DNA from: JAUWQU01 sp964605095
GTDB taxonomy: Bacteria > Planctomycetota > Phycisphaerae > SM23-33
NCBI GenBank assembly: GCA_964605095.1
Contig: CAZSBS010000234.1
Span: 1 to 7,819 of the forward strand
DNA length: 7,819 bases
Direction of reading: 5' to 3'
Shown here one piece after another: positions 6,170 through 7,819 of this stretch. The translations under genes were made by a program, and so were the position numbers. The notes beneath the pieces were generated by a model. It was given only the letters and a program-made list of their open reading frames with translations. It was not told the DNA's origin and did no database searches. How positions within the stretch are numbered: the stretch's first letter is position 1; every line of letters begins with the position of its first letter.

Positions 6170-7078
6170 ATGGCCGATATCAAGGATGCGTCAAAGCTCG
6201 ATGAGTTACTGGGCCCATACGCCCGCCGCGCGCAGGACCAGTTGGCCCGGCTGCTGGTCGAGCCGTGCGTGCCGGCGGCACTGGCCGAGGCGATGCGGTA
6301 CTGCATCCTCCTTGGCGGCAAGCGTTTGAGGCCGACAATAGTTTGGATGAGCGCCGAGGCCGTCGCCTCGGGCTCTCAGCACGGCGTTGACGCGGACGCG
6401 GCCGAGCGGGCGGCGGCGGCGGTCGAGTTGGTTCACGGCTACAGCCTGGTCCACGACGACCTGCCGGCGATGGACGATGACACTTTGCGTCGAGGCCGGC
6501 CCACGGCGCACGTGAAGTTCGGCCAGGCGATGGCGATCCTGGCCGGTGACGCCCTGCTGACCAGGGCGTTCGGCCTGCTGGCCGAGGCGCCGGCGGCGCT
6601 GGCGGGGCCGCTGGCGGCGGAGTTGGCCGCCGGGGCAGGTCCGGCAGGCATGATTGCCGGGCAGGTCGCGGACATGGGCCTGTGCCCGATGCCGGCCGGC
6701 CTGGACGGCGTGCGGTACATTCACGCCCGAAAGACCGCCGCCCTCATCCGCGCCTCGGCCAGGATGGGCGGCCTGTGCGGCTTGGCCGACGAGCGGGCGA
6801 TGGCTGCCCTGTCGGACTGGTCGGGGTTGCTGGGCCTGGCGTTCCAGATGGTCGACGACCTGCTGGATGTCACGGCCAACGCCAAGCAAATGGGCAAGAC
6901 CCCCGGCAAGGACGCCGGTGCCGGCAAGAACAGCGCCGTGACTGTCGTGGGCGTGCCCGCCGCCCGGACGCTTGTGGGCGAGATCAGCGATCATGCCGCC
7001 CTGGCCCTGGCCCCGCTGGGCGCCGCGGCGGATAAGTTGCGGGAACTGACGGACCTGCTGGTCCGTAGAACCCGCTGA
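6170..7078 (+). CDS. ispA: Short-chain polyprenyl diphosphate synthase (farnesyl/geranylgeranyl type)
   Basis: A 302-residue trans-prenyltransferase, normal length for bacterial FPPS. It condenses isopentenyl diphosphate with allylic diphosphates in the cytosol. Motifs in order: GGKRLRP (49-55); the first Asp-rich motif D96-D-L-P-A-M-D102-D-D; RRGRPTAH (107-114); K188-T189; FQMVDDLLD with D229-D230-x-x-D233; and GKTPGKDAGAGK (242-253). The two extra residues inside the first Asp-rich motif, with Y91-S92 before it as in E. coli IspA, mark the bacterial C15/C20 class; which length is made cannot be decided here. The stretch after K253 reads NSAV where many FPPS have TTYP. The start at 6170 gives the standard short N-terminus; only a weak AGG (6158-6160) precedes it. 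dxs follows on the same strand across a repeat-filled gap, so joint isoprenoid function is clear. Confidence 0.93.
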   Translation: MADIKDASKLDELLGPYARRAQDQLARLLVEPCVPAALAEAMRYCILLGGKRLRPTIVWMSAEAVASGSQHGVDADAAERAAAAVELVHGYSLVHDDLPAMDDDTLRRGRPTAHVKFGQAMAILAGDALLTRAFGLLAEAPAALAGPLAAELAAGAGPAGMIAGQVADMGLCPMPAGLDGVRYIHARKTAALIRASARMGGLCGLADERAMAALSDWSGLLGLAFQMVDDLLDVTANAKQMGKTPGKDAGAGKNSAVTVVGVPAARTLVGEISDHAALALAPLGAAADKLRELTDLLVRRTR

Positions 7079-7083
7079 GGACC

Positions 7084-7284
7084 GAAAAGAAGAAACATAC
7101 TCATCGCAGAGTACGCAAAGAGCGCAGAAAAGAAGAAACACAAGAAGAAACAGAAGCTGGATGGGGATTACATGGATTATGAGATTACATGGATACAAGC
7201 ACATGTAAGTTTCTCAATCCATGTAATCTCATAATCCATGTAGTCCCCATCTGATGCTTCTTCTTTTCCTCTGCGTCCTCCGCG
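7084..7284. repeat. Composite nested inverted repeat (MITE-like or REP-like element) between ispA and dxs
   Basis: Nearly the whole gap consists of mirrored arms. Outer arms: CGCAGAGTACGCAAAG (7105-7120) matches the reverse complement of 7269-7284 at 13 of 16 positions. Middle arms: GAAAAGAAGAA (7127-7137, also 7084-7094) is the exact reverse complement of 7258-7268. Inner GAAGC (7153-7157) pairs with GCTTC (7256-7260). The centre is the strong hairpin listed separately. A 14-bp direct repeat, GAAAAGAAGAAACA, occurs at 7084-7097 and 7127-7140, with AAGAAGAAACA a third time at 7142-7152. The segment is AT- and purine-rich, unlike its neighbours, and encodes no supported protein. Absence of a transposase and presence of nested terminal-type repeats suggest a non-autonomous mobile or dispersed element; this origin is inference. 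Confidence 0.75.
7161..7250. repeat. 34-position near-perfect hairpin made of four 12-bp boxes
   Basis: Bases 7161-7194 are the reverse complement of 7217-7250 at 33 of 34 positions, around a 22-nt loop (7195-7216). The one difference (T7168 against G7243) would be a G-U pair in plus-strand RNA, so the RNA stem is uninterrupted. Each arm contains two copies of GATTACATGGAT: 7166-7177 and 7183-7194 on the plus strand, and 7217-7228 and 7234-7245 in reverse complement, the last with one change. Copies within an arm are 17 bp apart. No T tract follows, so it is not a standard intrinsic terminator. It would form a long double-stranded RNA in any ispA-dxs transcript. Confidence 0.88.
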
Positions 7285-7297
7285 TTGAAACCAAGAC

Positions 7298-7304
7298 GGA
7301 AGGA
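7298..7304 (+). promoter_or_regulatory. Ribosome-binding site fixing the GTG start of dxs
   Basis: GGAAGGA lies 5 nt upstream of GTG 7310-7312. An in-frame TGA at 7286-7288 excludes an earlier start, and no ATG precedes the conserved dxs region closely, so GTG is the supported start. Confidence 0.75.
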
Positions 7305-7309
7305 TCGAC

Positions 7310-7819
7310 GTGCCTCAACAAGAAGACCCGGAACCTGACGAAGGCATACTGGCAAGCATAACCGGCCCGCGGCAGTTGCGCAAGCTCGGCAACGACGAGC
7401 TAAAGCGCCTGGCGGAGGAGCTTCGCCAGCGGATCATCTCCGTGGTCAGCAAGCGAGGCGGGCATTTGGCAAGCAACCTCGGCATGGCCGAACTGACCAT
7501 CGCCCTGCACTGCGTCTTCGATTTCTCCAGCGACCGCCTGCTGTGGGATGTCGGGCATCAGTGCTACGCGCACAAACTGCTCACGGGCAGGCGTGACCGC
7601 TTCGACTGCCTTCGCCAGGCCGGAGGGCTGAGCGGCTTCCCGGCCCCGTCGGAAAGCGAATACGACCTGTTCGCCACCGGGCACGCCGGCACGGCCATCT
7701 CCACGGCAATGGGCCTGGCCTGGGCGGACAAGCAGACCGATGCCGCCAGAAAGGTCGTCGCGGTCGTCGGCGACGCCAGCATCGTCAACGGCCTGTCGCT
7801 CGAGGCGATCAACAACCTG
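7310..7819 (+). CDS. dxs: 1-deoxy-D-xylulose-5-phosphate synthase (partial, C-terminus outside window)
   Basis: The first 170 codons of DXS, the thiamine-diphosphate enzyme that joins pyruvate and glyceraldehyde 3-phosphate in the first step of the MEP isoprenoid pathway. Family motifs seen in order: SKRGGHLASNLGMAELT with H52; LLWDVGHQCYAHKLLTGRR (78-95) with H83; GGLSGFP (105-111); FATGHAGTAIS with H125; and VVGDASIVNGLSLEAINNL (152-170), the start of the thiamine-diphosphate/Mg site at G154-D155-A. DVGHQCYAHK differs slightly from the common DVGHQAYPHK. Full-length enzymes have about 620-640 residues, so roughly three quarters lies past the edge. The GTG start is set by GGAAGGA just upstream and an in-frame stop before it. 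It follows ispA on the same strand, matching the widespread ispA-dxs order. Confidence 0.96.
   Translation, partial: MPQQEDPEPDEGILASITGPRQLRKLGNDELKRLAEELRQRIISVVSKRGGHLASNLGMAELTIALHCVFDFSSDRLLWDVGHQCYAHKLLTGRRDRFDCLRQAGGLSGFPAPSESEYDLFATGHAGTAISTAMGLAWADKQTDAARKVVAVVGDASIVNGLSLEAINNL

Noticed and set aside
6206..7204. A 332-codon minus-strand open frame over ispA
   Set aside because: It is the shadow of the prenyl synthase; its apparent hydrophobic N-terminus comes from translating the AT-rich repeat region.
7161..7250. Considered as a CRISPR repeat pair or an intrinsic terminator
   Set aside because: There are only two direct copies per arm with no spacers of uniform length, and no T tract follows the hairpin.

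Overview
The window is GC-rich, gene-dense bacterial chromosome. Several features point to a member of the Planctomycetota, probably a Phycisphaerae-like lineage. These are a Tat-exported sulfatase beside an exported SGNH esterase, a multi-TM von Willebrand A protein leading into a glutamine-amidotransferase-like domain, small lipoproteins of a kind common in that phylum, and several starts with weak Shine-Dalgarno sequences. The taxon is inferred from gene content; there is no marker gene for placement.

Layout: (1) 1-1208, minus strand, the N-terminal 402 residues of a membrane-anchored VWA protein that runs off the left edge. (2) 1209-1308, a divergent promoter region. (3) 1309-3163, plus strand, a compact three-gene set: a DUF2752-type membrane protein with a CPxCGMTTA motif, then two paralogous lipoproteins whose stop and start overlap as ATGA. 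(4) 3180-5847, minus strand, a sulfatase and, upstream of it in transcription order, an SGNH/sialate-O-acetylesterase-like hydrolase; together they look like a small unit for removing sulfate and acyl groups from a polysaccharide outside the cytoplasm. (5) 5848-6169, a 322-bp divergent intergenic region with a consensus TATAAT box. (6) 6170-7819, plus strand, isoprenoid precursor genes: a short-chain prenyl diphosphate synthase (ispA-like) followed by dxs, the first enzyme of the MEP pathway, cut off by the right edge.

The ispA-dxs pairing is a common bacterial arrangement: dxs feeds the MEP pathway, and the synthase condenses its C5 products into C15 or C20 chains. Here the two genes are separated by about 230 bp nearly filled by a nested inverted repeat. 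Its core is a 34-position near-perfect hairpin built from four copies of one 12-bp box. This is the strongest non-coding structure in the window and looks like a MITE-like or REP-like insertion lying in the likely ispA-dxs transcript.

I see no CRISPR array, tRNA, rRNA, transposase, phage gene or recognisable defence system. The least understood coding part is the DUF2752 plus twin-lipoprotein operon.
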